From NCBI RefSeq assembly GCF_009796285.1, contig NZ_CP047020.1, forward strand, positions 6,634,001 through 6,698,000: a stretch of DNA of 64,000 nucleotides, written 5' to 3'. This DNA comes from Streptomyces broussonetiae. Its GTDB lineage: Bacteria > Actinomycetota > Actinomycetes > Streptomycetales > Streptomycetaceae. The notes under the pieces are model-generated. The model had not been told where the DNA came from. It did not search any database and saw only the letters and a list, made by a program, of their open reading frames with translations. Position numbers and translations under genes: made by a program. This document shows positions 40,909-49,492 of this stretch, piece by piece (position 1 is the first letter of the stretch; the number at the start of each line of letters is the position of its first letter).

Positions 40909-42327
40909 TCAGCGGTCCACGGGGAGGGCCGCCAGGGCGGCGACGGCGAGCGTGAGCGGGCCGAACAGGACCAGCAGGGCCGCCGCACGCAGGGCCGCGG
41001 CCGCCCGCAGCATCGCGGCCGGGGCGCCGAGCCGCAGCAGCGTGGCGGTGGTGTCGGCCCGGCACTGGCGGGTCTCGACGGCCGCGGTGAGCAGCGTGGC
41101 GACCGTGCAGCCGGTGACGAGCAGCGCGCCGAGGGTGGTCAGGGGGCCGAACGCCGGTGCCGAGCCTGCGTACAGCGTGGTCATGGCGTAGCCGGCGGTC
41201 ACGACCGCGCAGACGACACCCAGCGGGCGGCCGAGGCGGGTGGCTTCGGCCATCAGGACCCGGCCGGCGAGGAGGCGGAGGGCGCCGGGACGGGTGGACT
41301 GCAGGAGACGGCCGCACAGGTGGGTGAGGCCGGGGGAGGCGAGGACGAGACCGGTGGCGATGAGGAACCAGCCGAGCAGCACGGCGCCGGCCTGCCGCTC
41401 GGCGTAGGCGTGGACCGCGAGACCGGCGGTGACGAGGGTGATGCCCCAGGGGAGGCCGACGGGGGTGTCCTTGGAGGGCCGCCGGCTGCCGTCGGTCCAG
41501 GCGGTTTCCGGGGCCGGTGACCCTGTCTCGGCCTCGGCCTCGGCCACGGCCTCGGTTTGGGTCTTGGTCTCGGTGTCGGTCCCCGGCGCCGTGCCGTGGC
41601 CGCTCGTGCCGTGGCCGCTCCGCTCGGGGTCCGGAGCCGCCCCGGCGGCAGCGCCGTCCGTGGGCTGGGCGCCGTCCGCCGCCGGCCGGCCGGCGGCCGG
41701 CACGTTGCCCCGCCGCGCGCCGAACCTCCCGTACGCCCCGAACGTCTCCCGTGCCGCCGAGCGCCCGTACGCCCCGAAGCGGCCGAATCCGCGGGGACCA
41801 GGGGCGGCGCGGCGCGGGTCTCTCGGGCGCAGCGCGAGGGCCACCGTCGTCGTTGCGGTGGCCGGGACCAGGCCCAGCAGGGTCAGGGTCGCCGGGATCG
41901 GGAGGGGCTGGTCGGCCGCCAGGAAGTCCGAGGCCGCGCCGTCGAAGGGCATGCCCGTCAGATCGCCGCGCAGGTGGAGGAAGACCAGCAGGGCCAGCAC
42001 CGAACCCAGGGCGCAGGACAGGGCCGTGGTCAGCGCGGAGAGGGCCATGAGACGGGCCGGGCCGAGGCCCACGGCCGACAGCCCGGGGCGTGGCCGGGTA
42101 CCGGGGTCGGTACGGGCGACCGCGAGCGCGAGGTGCACCGCGGCGGCGAGCGGTACCGCGCACCAGGCCAGCCGCAGCGCGGCGGCGTCCGCCTGCTGCG
42201 GGTGGTCGAGGGCGTAGCCGAGGCAGGCCAGCAGCAGGAAGCCGGTGCCACCGGCAGCCGCGGCCACCAGCAGGCGGCGCAGCTGGACTGTGGGCCGGGT
42301 GGCGCGGGTCAGACGGAGAGCGACCAC
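40909..42327 (-). CDS. ABC transporter permease, FtsX/MacB-like
   Basis: 472 residues from GTG 42327, overlapping the ATPase gene stop by 19 nt. About 9-10 hydrophobic spans (LLVAAAAGGTGFLLLACLGYAL, LMALSALTTALSCALGSVLALLVFL, LTTLGALLVTGCTVATLLTAAV, AAALLVLFGPLTLAVAALAAL). Between the halves lies a long low-complexity hydrophilic linker (residues about 185-285, rich in Gly/Ala/Thr/Glu, e.g. TETKTQTEAVAEAEAETG). With the upstream ATPase it forms a two-gene exporter-like system without a binding protein. Substrate unknown. Confidence 0.75.
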   Translation of the reverse strand: MVALRLTRATRPTVQLRRLLVAAAAGGTGFLLLACLGYALDHPQQADAAALRLAWCAVPLAAAVHLALAVARTDPGTRPRPGLSAVGLGPARLMALSALTTALSCALGSVLALLVFLHLRGDLTGMPFDGAASDFLAADQPLPIPATLTLLGLVPATATTTVALALRPRDPRRAAPGPRGFGRFGAYGRSAARETFGAYGRFGARRGNVPAAGRPAADGAQPTDGAAAGAAPDPERSGHGTSGHGTAPGTDTETKTQTEAVAEAEAETGSPAPETAWTDGSRRPSKDTPVGLPWGITLVTAGLAVHAYAERQAGAVLLGWFLIATGLVLASPGLTHLCGRLLQSTRPGALRLLAGRVLMAEATRLGRPLGVVCAVVTAGYAMTTLYAGSAPAFGPLTTLGALLVTGCTVATLLTAAVETRQCRADTTATLLRLGAPAAMLRAAAALRAAALLVLFGPLTLAVAALAALPVDR

Positions 42328-43049
42328 GCGGCCCGGCCTTCCGTCTCGGGTGCGTCCGGCAGGTGCACGGTGCGCACGCGCCGGCCGTCCAGCAGGGCCG
42401 CGGTGCGGTCGGCGAGGGCCGCGGTGTCGGGGTCGGCCGTGGCGAGGACGACGGTGATGCCGTGCGAGCGGGCGGCCGAGGTCAGCATGCGCAGCACTTG
42501 GGTGCGGTCGGCGCGGTGCAGCGGGGCCGTCGGCTCGTCGGCGAAGAGGATCGTGGGACCCGAGGCCAGCGACCGGGCGATGCAGACGCGCTGGCGCTCG
42601 GCCTGCTGGAGGTCGCGCGGGCGCGTGCGGGCCTTGTCGCCGACGTCGAGGCGTTCCAGCCACTCCAGCGCGGCGACCTTCGCCCTGCGCCGGCCGGTGC
42701 CGCGCAGCATCAGGGGGAGCGCCGCGTTCTCCCAGACGTTCAGTTCGGGGACCAGGACCGGGGCCGGGTCGATCCAGCCGAACCGGTCCCGGCGCAGCCG
42801 CTCCCGGGCCATCGGGCCCAGGGTGTGCACGGGCGCGCTGTTGAACCAGACCTCGCCGCTGCGCACGGGTACCAGTGCGGACAGACAGCGCAGCAGGGTC
42901 GTCTTGCCGCTGCCGCGGGGGCCGGTGACGGCGAAGATCTCGCCCTGCCGCACCTCGAGCGAGACCCCGGTGAGCCCGGGGGAGCCGTCGGGGTGACTGA
43001 AGTGCAGCGAGCGTGCCCAGAGCACGTCGTTGTCCGGCGGGGCCTCCAT
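42309..43049 (-). CDS. ABC transporter ATP-binding protein, degenerate signature
   Basis: 246 residues from ATG 43049. Walker A is VTGPRGSGKTTLLRCL (about residue 43) and Walker B TILFADEP. The signature motif is RDLQQAERQRVCIARSLA, where the canonical LSGGQ is LQQAE, and the D-loop is PLHRADR. This departs from LolD/MacB-type proteins it otherwise resembles (WIDPAPVLVPELNVWENAALPLML). It may hydrolyse ATP slowly or act as a regulated exporter. It is the first gene of a two-gene unit with the permease. Confidence 0.82.
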   Translation of the reverse strand: MEAPPDNDVLWARSLHFSHPDGSPGLTGVSLEVRQGEIFAVTGPRGSGKTTLLRCLSALVPVRSGEVWFNSAPVHTLGPMARERLRRDRFGWIDPAPVLVPELNVWENAALPLMLRGTGRRRAKVAALEWLERLDVGDKARTRPRDLQQAERQRVCIARSLASGPTILFADEPTAPLHRADRTQVLRMLTSAARSHGITVVLATADPDTAALADRTAALLDGRRVRTVHLPDAPETEGRAAWSLSV

Positions 43050-43170
43050 GGGCGTACACCTCGGTTCTGATCCGTTTTCCCGCAACCGTTCCCCCGTACG
43101 GGCGAACGACAGCTGGGGCGATCGGTCACTGGAACGCTAGGCAGCCGGTACCGGGAGGCCGGACAGCACA

Positions 43171-43216
43171 CGGCCCCGGGCCGCCGTTCTCACTCGAACG
43201 GACCGCGCCGGGGCCG
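43171..43216 (-). terminator. Terminator downstream of the aminotransferase gene
   Basis: CGGCCCCGG (43171-43179) pairs with CCGGGGCCG (43208-43216), and CCGTTC (43184-43189) with GAACGG (43196-43201), giving a two-part stem with interior loop. A smaller hairpin (ATCATCC/GGATGAT, 43222-43239) lies next to it. Confidence 0.65.
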
Positions 43217-43258
43217 GGAGCATCATCCAGTCGGATGATCAGACCTGTCTGGGGAGGC

Positions 43259-44641
43259 TCAGAGCTTGGTCCACGCCTCCGTCAGCGTCGCGCGCAGGAT
43301 CTGCTCGATCTCGTCGAAGGTCTCCTGGTTGGAGATCAGCGGCGGGGCGAGCTGGATGACCGGGTCGCCGCGGTCGTCGGCACGGCAGTACAGGCCGTTG
43401 TCGAACAGCGCCTTGGAGAGGAAGCCGTACAGGACGCGCTCGGTCTCCTCCTCGTTGAAGGACTCCTTGGTGTTCTTGTCCTTCACCAGCTCGATGCCGT
43501 AGAAGAAGCCGTTGCCGCGGACGTCGCCGACGATCGGCAGGTCGTGCAGCTTCTGCAGGGTCTGCAGGAAGGCGCCCTCGTTGTCCAGCACGTGCTGGTT
43601 GATGTTCTCGCGCTCGAACAGGTCGAGGTTGGCCAGACCCACCGCCGCGGAGACCGGGTGGCCGCCGAAGGTGTAGCCGTGCAGGAAGGTGTTGTCGCCC
43701 TTGTAGAACGGCTCGGCGATGCGGTCGGAGACGATGCAGGCGCCGATCGGGGAGTAGCCCGAGGTCATGCCCTTGGCGCAGGTGATCATGTCCGGGACGT
43801 AGCCGAACTTGTCGCAGGCGAACATCGTGCCCAGGCGACCGAAGGCGCAGATGACCTCGTCCGACACGAGCAGCACGTCGTACTTGTCGCAGATCTCGCG
43901 CACCCGCTGGAAGTAGCCGGGCGGGGGCGGGAAGCAGCCGCCGGCGTTCTGCACGGGCTCGAGGAAGACCGCGGCGACGGTGTCCGGGCCCTCGAAGAGG
44001 ATCTCTTGCTCGATCTGGTCGGCGGCCCAGCGGCCGAAGGCCTCCGGGTCGTCGCCGAAGAGCGGGGCGCGGTAGATGTTGGTGTTCGGCACCTTGTGCG
44101 CGCCCGGCACCAGCGGCTCGAAGGGGGCCTTCAGGCCCGGCAGGCCGGTGATGGACAGGGCGCCCTGCGGGGTGCCGTGGTAGGCGACGGCACGCGAGAT
44201 GACCTTGTACTTGGTCGGCTTGCCCTGCAGCTTGAAGTACTGCTTGGCGAGCTTCCAGGCGGTCTCGACGGCCTCGCCGCCACCGGTGGTGAAGAAGACC
44301 TTGTTCAGGTCGCCCGGGGCGTAGTCGGCGAGCCGCTCGGCCAGCTCGACGGCCTTGGGGTGGGCGTAGGACCACACCGGGAAGAAGGCCAGCTCCTGGG
44401 CCTGCTTGAAGGCGGTCTCGGCGAGTTCCGTGCGGCCGTGACCGGCCTGGACCACGAAGAGGCCCGCGAGACCGTCGAGGTAGCGCTTGCCCTTGTCGTC
44501 GTAGATGTAGGTGCCCTCACCCCGGACGATGGTCGGGACGGGGGACTTCTCGTACGAGGACATGCGGGTGAAGTGCATCCACAGGTGGTCGTACGCGGTG
44601 CGGCTGAGGTCCTTCTGGGTCACGGTTATCGGGTTCCCCAC
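43259..44641 (-). CDS. Class III aminotransferase (putrescine/polyamine:pyruvate type)
   Basis: A 460-residue PLP enzyme starting at GTG 44641. Class III landmarks: YLDGLAGLFVVQAGHGRTEL, FFTTGGGEAVETAWKLAKQY, VFLEPVQNAGGCFPPPPGYF, LLVSDEVICAFGRLGTMFACD, the PLP Lys in MITCAKGMTSGYSPIGA, and TFLHGYTFGGHPVSAA. It resembles SpuC-type aminotransferases, and its neighbours (Lrp regulator, aldehyde dehydrogenase, polyamine-binding protein) point to conversion of putrescine or related amines to the aldehyde. It overlaps the regulator gene by 16 nt, so the two are co-transcribed. Confidence 0.88.
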   Translation of the reverse strand: MGNPITVTQKDLSRTAYDHLWMHFTRMSSYEKSPVPTIVRGEGTYIYDDKGKRYLDGLAGLFVVQAGHGRTELAETAFKQAQELAFFPVWSYAHPKAVELAERLADYAPGDLNKVFFTTGGGEAVETAWKLAKQYFKLQGKPTKYKVISRAVAYHGTPQGALSITGLPGLKAPFEPLVPGAHKVPNTNIYRAPLFGDDPEAFGRWAADQIEQEILFEGPDTVAAVFLEPVQNAGGCFPPPPGYFQRVREICDKYDVLLVSDEVICAFGRLGTMFACDKFGYVPDMITCAKGMTSGYSPIGACIVSDRIAEPFYKGDNTFLHGYTFGGHPVSAAVGLANLDLFERENINQHVLDNEGAFLQTLQKLHDLPIVGDVRGNGFFYGIELVKDKNTKESFNEEETERVLYGFLSKALFDNGLYCRADDRGDPVIQLAPPLISNQETFDEIEQILRATLTEAWTKL

Positions 44642-45147
44642 ATGTAGGTCTGCTTCTTCAGCTTCAGATAGACGAAGCTTTCGGTGGAGCGCACTCCGGG
44701 CAGGGCCCGGATGCGTTTGTTGATGACGTCCAGCAGGTGGTCGTCGTCCTCGCAGACGATCTCGGCGAGGATGTCGAACGAGCCCGCGGTCATCACCACG
44801 TACTCGACTTCCGACATGCCAGTCAGCACGTCCGCGATCGACTCGACATCGCCCTCGACGTTGATGCCGACCATTGCCTGCCTGCGGAAGCCCACGGTGA
44901 GCGGGTCCGTGACGGCGACGATCTGCATCACGCCCTGGTCCAGCAGCTTCTGGACGCGCTGGCGCACGGCCGCCTCCGACAGGCCGACGGCCTTGCCGAT
45001 CGCGGCGTACGGCCGGCGGCCGTCCTCCTGGAGCTGCTGAATGATGGCGAGGGAGACGGCGTCCAGCTGGGGGCTGTTGCCGTTCCTGGACTCGCGGGTG
45101 GAGTCCCTCTGGTCTGCGCTTCGACTGGCCACGACCTCACTGTGCAC
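44626..45147 (-). CDS. Lrp/AsnC family transcriptional regulator
   Basis: 173 residues from GTG 45147 (GTG 45132 also possible; neither has a good Shine-Dalgarno). The HTH is LDAVSLAIIQQLQEDGRRPYAAIGKAVGLSEAAVRQRVQKLLDQG. The RAM effector domain is VGINVEGDVESIADVLTGMSEVEYVVMTAGSFDILAEIVCED. It is divergent from the aldehyde dehydrogenase gene and upstream of the aminotransferase, so it probably controls both in response to an amine or amino acid. Confidence 0.9.
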   Translation of the reverse strand: MHSEVVASRSADQRDSTRESRNGNSPQLDAVSLAIIQQLQEDGRRPYAAIGKAVGLSEAAVRQRVQKLLDQGVMQIVAVTDPLTVGFRRQAMVGINVEGDVESIADVLTGMSEVEYVVMTAGSFDILAEIVCEDDDHLLDVINKRIRALPGVRSTESFVYLKLKKQTYMWGTR

Positions 45148-45242
45148 GACGTCTCGACAGTTTCGCAACCCTCCAGCGATGAAATTCGTTGTTTGGGACT
45201 CCGAGTCTTGCGGATTTCGCAGAACTAGTGGCGGTGGGGGTG

Positions 45243-45308
45243 TTGAAAACGTGGGCCTGACGACTAGGGTGGGTGTCTCAGTAATCGGACAGCGAGTAAC
45301 AGCGAGTA
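45243..45308 (+). promoter_or_regulatory. Promoter and tandem operator-like repeat of the aldehyde dehydrogenase gene
   Basis: TTGAAA (45243-45248), a 16-nt spacer and TAGGGT (45265-45270) form a good vegetative promoter. In the leader, ACAGCGAGTA occurs twice head to tail (45289-45298, 45299-45308). Position next to an Lrp-type gene suggests a regulator site. Confidence 0.5.
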
Positions 45309-45328
45309 CCTGAATCAGGAGGCCGGCA

Positions 45329-46768
45329 GTGAGCACCGAGCTGCGTCGTCTGCGCAACTACATCGACGGTGAGTTCCGGGACGCCGCCGACGGACGGACC
45401 ACCGAGGTGGTCAACCCCGCGACCGGCGAGGCGTACGCGACCGCGCCGCTGTCCGGGCAGGCGGACGTGGACGCCGCCATGGAGGCCGCCGCCCGCGCCT
45501 TCCCGGCCTGGCGTGACACGACCCCGGCCGAACGGCAGAAGGCGCTGCTGAAGATCGCGGACGCCTTCGAGGAGCGCGCCGAGGAGCTGATCGCGGCCGA
45601 GGTGGAGAACACGGGCAAGCCGATCGGGCTCACCCGCTCCGAGGAGATCCCGCCGATGGTCGACCAGATCCGCTTCTTCGCGGGCGCGGCGCGGCTGCTC
45701 GAGGGCCGCTCGGCCGGTGAGTACATGGAGGGGATGACCTCGATCATCCGCCGTGAACCGGTCGGCGTCTGCGCCCAGGTCGCGCCCTGGAACTACCCGA
45801 TGATGATGGCCGTGTGGAAGTTCGCCCCGGCGATCGCCGCGGGCAACACGGTCGTGCTGAAGCCGTCGGACACCACTCCGGCGTCGACCGTCCTCATCGC
45901 GGACATCATGGGCTCGATCCTGCCCAAGGGCGTCTTCAACGTCGTCTGCGGCGACCGCGACACCGGCCGCATGATGGTCGAGCACGACACCCCCGCGATG
46001 GCGTCGATCACCGGCTCCGTGCGCGCCGGCATGTCCGTGGCCGAGTCCGCGTCCAAGGACCTCAAGCGGGTCCACCTGGAGCTGGGCGGCAAGGCCCCGG
46101 TCGTCGTCTTCGAGGACACCGACATCGCCAAGGCCGTCGAGGACATCTCCGTGGCGGGCTTCTTCAACGCCGGCCAGGACTGTACGGCCGCCTGCCGCGT
46201 CCTCGTCCACGAGTCCATCCACGACGAGTTCGTCGCCGCGCTCGCCAAGGCCGCCGAGGAGACCAAGACCGGTCAGCCGGACGACGAGGACGTCCTCTTC
46301 GGCCCGCTGAACAACCCCAACCAGCTCAAGCAGGTCGAGGGCTTCATCGAGCGGCTGCCCGCCCACGCGCGCGTGGAGGCCGGCGGCAAGCGTGTCGGCG
46401 ACAAGGGCTACTTCTTCGCGCCGACCGTCGTCTCCGGCGTCAAGCAGGACGACGAGATCATCCAGAAGGAGGTCTTCGGGCCGGTCATCACGGTCCAGAC
46501 CTTCACGGACGAGGACCAGGCGGTGGAGTTCGCCAACGGCGTGGACTACGCCCTGGCCTCCTCGGTGTGGACCAAGGACCACGCGCGCGCGATGCGCATG
46601 TCCAAGAAGATGGACTTCGGCTGCGTGTGGATCAACACCCACATCCCGCTGGTCGCCGAGATGCCGCACGGCGGCTTCAAGAAGTCCGGCTACGGCAAGG
46701 ACCTGTCGGCGTACGGCTTCGAGGACTACACGCGGATCAAGCACGTGATGACGTCGCTGGACGCGTAA
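45329..46768 (+). CDS. Gamma-aminobutyraldehyde-type aldehyde dehydrogenase
   Basis: 479 residues from GTG 45329, with CAGGAGG upstream. NAD-dependent ALDH fold: CAQVAPWNYPMMMAVWKFAPAIAAGNTVVLKPSD, the catalytic Glu in HLELGGKAPVVVFEDTD, catalytic Cys in FFNAGQDCTAACR, and KEVFGPVITVQTF. The sequence and setting fit oxidation of aminobutyraldehyde or aminopropionaldehyde derived from polyamines (PuuC/PatD-like). It is paralogous to the gene at 53190-54725. Confidence 0.88.
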   Translation: MSTELRRLRNYIDGEFRDAADGRTTEVVNPATGEAYATAPLSGQADVDAAMEAAARAFPAWRDTTPAERQKALLKIADAFEERAEELIAAEVENTGKPIGLTRSEEIPPMVDQIRFFAGAARLLEGRSAGEYMEGMTSIIRREPVGVCAQVAPWNYPMMMAVWKFAPAIAAGNTVVLKPSDTTPASTVLIADIMGSILPKGVFNVVCGDRDTGRMMVEHDTPAMASITGSVRAGMSVAESASKDLKRVHLELGGKAPVVVFEDTDIAKAVEDISVAGFFNAGQDCTAACRVLVHESIHDEFVAALAKAAEETKTGQPDDEDVLFGPLNNPNQLKQVEGFIERLPAHARVEAGGKRVGDKGYFFAPTVVSGVKQDDEIIQKEVFGPVITVQTFTDEDQAVEFANGVDYALASSVWTKDHARAMRMSKKMDFGCVWINTHIPLVAEMPHGGFKKSGYGKDLSAYGFEDYTRIKHVMTSLDA

Positions 46769-46784
46769 GCACCACCGACACCGA

Positions 46785-46825
46785 GAGCGGCTCCGGACAG
46801 GTCACCTCCCTGACCGGAGCCGCTC
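46785..46825 (+). terminator. Terminator after aldehyde dehydrogenase gene
   Basis: GAGCGGCTCCGG (46785-46796) pairs with CCGGAGCCGCTC (46814-46825), 17 nt after the stop codon. Short inner repeats GTCA/TGAC can extend the stem. Confidence 0.8.
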
Positions 46826-46950
46826 TTCGTCATGTCGCGGCCGTCGTCGTACCGTGCGCCGCCGGTCGGACGGGTCGAGGGAGTCGACCCGCTCGCGCGT
46901 GAACCCGTGCACCTTCTCCTCCGTATCCGTACGGTCTCCGGCCGCATGCA

Positions 46951-47030
46951 GTGCAGTGCAGTGCGGTGCCGTGCGGTGCGGTGCCGTGCGGTGCGGTGCC
47001 GTGCGGTGCGGAACGTTGCAGTGCGGTGCG
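46951..47030. repeat. GTGCN pentamer array
   Basis: Twelve uninterrupted GTGCN units fill 46951-47010. Within them the 15-bp unit GTGCCGTGCGGTGCG is repeated three times (46966-47010). Four decayed units follow to 47030. It is in a 418-bp gap between a terminated gene and a polyamine-binding protein gene. No gene is supported in the array. Confidence 0.85.
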
Positions 47031-47186
47031 CGGCCCGGCACAGGCGCCCGGGCGCGTGGGAAGCGGGGCTGTCCGAGGCATGACGGGGGCATGACCGCCA
47101 CCGATCGACAAGGTGTCGGACAGGCGCGGGCATGCTCGACGCAGCGTCGATTGTCCGTTCGACGGCCGGACGGGCATCCTTCCGGG

Positions 47187-48377
47187 GTGCCCCAGACTTC
47201 TCGTACGTCCGCCATGTCCCGCCGCTCCCTTCTGCGCGCCCTCGGCGGCACCGCCGCGCTCGGTGCCCTGGCCGGCTGCGGGGTGCCCGCCGCCTATGTC
47301 GCGCCCGGCGACCGGGCCGCCGCCGACGAGTCCACGGCCGACAGGAAGCTGACCTGGGCGAACTGGCCGCTGTACATCGACACCGACGACAAGAACCCGA
47401 ACCGGCGGCCCACGCTGGAGGCGTTCGAGAAGCGCACCGGGATCAAGGTCGACTATGTCGAGGAGATCAACGACAACGACGAGTTCTTCGGCAAGATCAG
47501 CCCCGCGCTGATGAACCATCAGACGACCGGCCGCGATCTGATCGTCGTCAGCGACTGGATGTGCGCGCGGTTCGTGCGCCTCGGGTGGGTACAGAAGATG
47601 GACCGCGCCCACCAGCCGAACGTCGCGAAGTACCTGGACCCGCTGCTCCGCTCCCCGGCCTTCGACAAGGGCCGGCTCTCCACCGTGCCCTGGCAGTCGG
47701 GCATCACCGGCATCGCCTACAACCGCAAGAAGCTGGGCCGGGACATCCAGCACGTCAAGGACCTGTGGGCGGGCGACCTCAAGGGCCGGGTGACCCTCCT
47801 GTCCGGCCTGGACGAGGCCTTCGCACTGCTCATGCAGGGCAACGGCGTGGACATCACCAAGTGGAAGGCCACCGACTTCCACAACGTCTGCGACGAGGTG
47901 GAGCGACAGGTCCACCGGGGCCAGATCCGCCGCTTCACCGGCAACGACTACACCAAGGACCTGGTCAGCGGTGACGTCCTCGCCTGCCAGGCCTACTCCG
48001 GCGACGTCATCCAGCTCCAGGCGGACAACCCCGACATCCGCTTCGTCGTCCCCGAGGAGGGCGCCGAGCTGTGGTCGGACTCCCTGATGATCCCCAACCG
48101 GGCCCGCCACAAGGCCAACGCCGAGCGCCTGATCGACTACTACTACGCCCCCGAGGTCGCCGCGAAGCTCGCCACCTGGGTCAACTACGTCTGCCCGGTC
48201 CCGGCGGCCAAGGAGGTCCTGGCGGCCTCGAAGGACAAGGACACCGCGGCCCTCGCCGACAACCCCCTGATCTTCCCGGACACCACGATGCGCAGCCGTC
48301 TCGCCATCGCCCGCGACATCACCTCCACCGAGCGGGTGGAGTTCGCGAAGCGGTGGAACAAGATCGTGGGGTTGTGA
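47187..48377 (+). CDS. Polyamine ABC transporter substrate-binding lipoprotein (first copy)
   Basis: 396 residues from GTG 47187; ATG 47214 is an equally good start. Twin-arginine/lipoprotein signal MSRRSLLRALGGTAALGALAGC with lipobox LAGC. The PotD-like domain has LTWANWPLYIDTD, GIKVDYVEEINDNDEFFGKI, GRDLIVVSDWMCARFVRLGWVQ, RRFTGNDYTKDLVSGDVLACQAYSGDVIQLQ and NRARHKANAERLIDYYYAPEVAA. It should bind putrescine or spermidine outside the membrane. No permease lies beside it; it may share the PotABC-like transporter at 56023-58928. Confidence 0.88.
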   Translation: MPQTSRTSAMSRRSLLRALGGTAALGALAGCGVPAAYVAPGDRAAADESTADRKLTWANWPLYIDTDDKNPNRRPTLEAFEKRTGIKVDYVEEINDNDEFFGKISPALMNHQTTGRDLIVVSDWMCARFVRLGWVQKMDRAHQPNVAKYLDPLLRSPAFDKGRLSTVPWQSGITGIAYNRKKLGRDIQHVKDLWAGDLKGRVTLLSGLDEAFALLMQGNGVDITKWKATDFHNVCDEVERQVHRGQIRRFTGNDYTKDLVSGDVLACQAYSGDVIQLQADNPDIRFVVPEEGAELWSDSLMIPNRARHKANAERLIDYYYAPEVAAKLATWVNYVCPVPAAKEVLAASKDKDTAALADNPLIFPDTTMRSRLAIARDITSTERVEFAKRWNKIVGL

Positions 48378-48538
48378 GCGCGGAGTCAGCTGTTCTCTGC
48401 GCGGTTCCCGTCCGAACAGGCGCTTACCTGTGGCGAGATGACGATCGGGATGAACGGCACGTTCGTCAACACGATGGTGCGCCGGTGGCGGGCGCGGTGG
48501 ACTCCGGGGTCTGGTGGAGCGCGCATTGCGGGAACTTT

Positions 48539-48567
48539 TTGAACGCGTTCAACTCTAGGCGTACGCT
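48539..48567 (+). promoter_or_regulatory. Palindrome overlapping a promoter for a leaderless gene
   Basis: TTGAACGCGTTCAA (48539-48552) is a perfect 14-bp palindrome whose left end TTGAAC is also a -35. A 17-nt spacer leads to TACGCT (48562-48567), 6 nt before ATG 48574. The gene has no ribosome binding site. A dimeric repressor or activator is likely to bind. Confidence 0.55.
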
Positions 48568-48573
48568 CATCTC

Positions 48574-49101
48574 ATGAGCGACAGAGCCGCCCTCCTCAAG
48601 GGCATTCGCGTCTGGTTGGTCCTCTTCGTCGTGTGCCTCGTGCTCAGCGGGGCCACCGCCTTTCCACTGGTGCACGAACTGCGCTGGACCGAGAGCGCGT
48701 TGCGTGCGCTGTCCGTGCCCGAGCAACTGCCGGGGCTGATGCACTGGATCGAGCGGGTACGGCACGGGCTCGACACCGCCGACGCCGACTACCCGTTCCT
48801 CCTCTACGGCACCGACTGGCTGGCCTTCGCCCACCTCGTCATCGCGGTCGCCTTCTACGGGCCGTACCGCGATCCCGTCCGCAACATCTGGGTCGTGGAG
48901 TTCGGGATGATCGCCTGCGCCGGGATCATCCCGCTCGCCCTGGTCTGCGGACCGATCCGCGGCATCCCCTTCTGGTGGAGCCTGATCGACATGTCCTTCG
49001 GGGTCTTCGGTGTCATCCCGCTGTACGTCGTACGGAAGAAGATCAAGCGGCTGGAGGCGCTCGGCGGCGCCTCGCGGCCAGTGCCCGCTCCGGCTGCTTG
49101 A
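48574..49101 (+). CDS. Predicted integral membrane protein
   Basis: 175 residues with four hydrophobic spans: VWLVLFVVCLVLSGATAFPLV, DWLAFAHLVIAVAFYG, VVEFGMIACAGIIPLALVCG and WWSLIDMSFGVFGVIPLYVV, with a basic C-terminus. No catalytic motif; family not recognised, though similar proteins are widely annotated in actinobacteria as membrane proteins of unknown function. ATG 48574 appears leaderless and sits behind a palindromic promoter. Confidence 0.75.
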   Translation: MSDRAALLKGIRVWLVLFVVCLVLSGATAFPLVHELRWTESALRALSVPEQLPGLMHWIERVRHGLDTADADYPFLLYGTDWLAFAHLVIAVAFYGPYRDPVRNIWVVEFGMIACAGIIPLALVCGPIRGIPFWWSLIDMSFGVFGVIPLYVVRKKIKRLEALGGASRPVPAPAA

Positions 49102-49492
49102 GGGCGGCTGTGGCGATGCTCTCGGCGACCGGGTTCATCGGGTTCATCCCCTCGCCCTTGGCGTCCGTGGAGCCGACCCGGTGGATGAGAGTAAGGCCGA
49201 GGCCGAGCGTCGCAGCGATCCCGGTGGAACACCCCTGCCGTGCACCGGACTTGGCCCGCCAGACCGCGCCCTCGTAGGTGAAACCGCTGCAGCCCGGCGC
49301 CGTCGCTGGACCCGTGTCAGGGCCGCCGCCCGGCCGCTCGCCAGGTCGTGCACGGCCGCCCCGCCGGCCTCCGCCGCTGGCGTCGACCCGGATCCGCGCC
49401 GTCGGCGCGTCGGCGCCCGCAGACCGGTGGGCGCGGCCCGCAGCGCCCCGGCGTCCGGACCGGACCGTGTGACCTGTCCGGCGCCGGAGGAC
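49102..49492 (-). other. Gene-poor stretch, possible coding relic on the minus strand
   Basis: One minus-strand frame between about 49300 and 49043 reads like protein (TYEGAVWRAKSGARQG, TGIAATLGLGLTLIHRVGST) but has no usable start codon upstream and its end runs into the membrane-protein gene. It may be the tail of a lost gene. I do not recognise the family, and it may be chance. Confidence 0.2.

Noticed and set aside
40909..43059. A single 716-residue protein spanning the ABC permease and ATPase region
   Set aside because: The right-hand third is an out-of-frame reading of the ATPase gene. The permease proper starts at GTG 42327.
45148..45357. 70-residue N-terminal extension of the Lrp/AsnC regulator
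   Set aside because: It would cover the divergent promoter, and the HTH begins at the normal distance from GTG 45147.
46951..47030. CRISPR-like array
   Set aside because: The units are 5 bp with no spacers and no cas genes nearby, so it is a simple tandem repeat.
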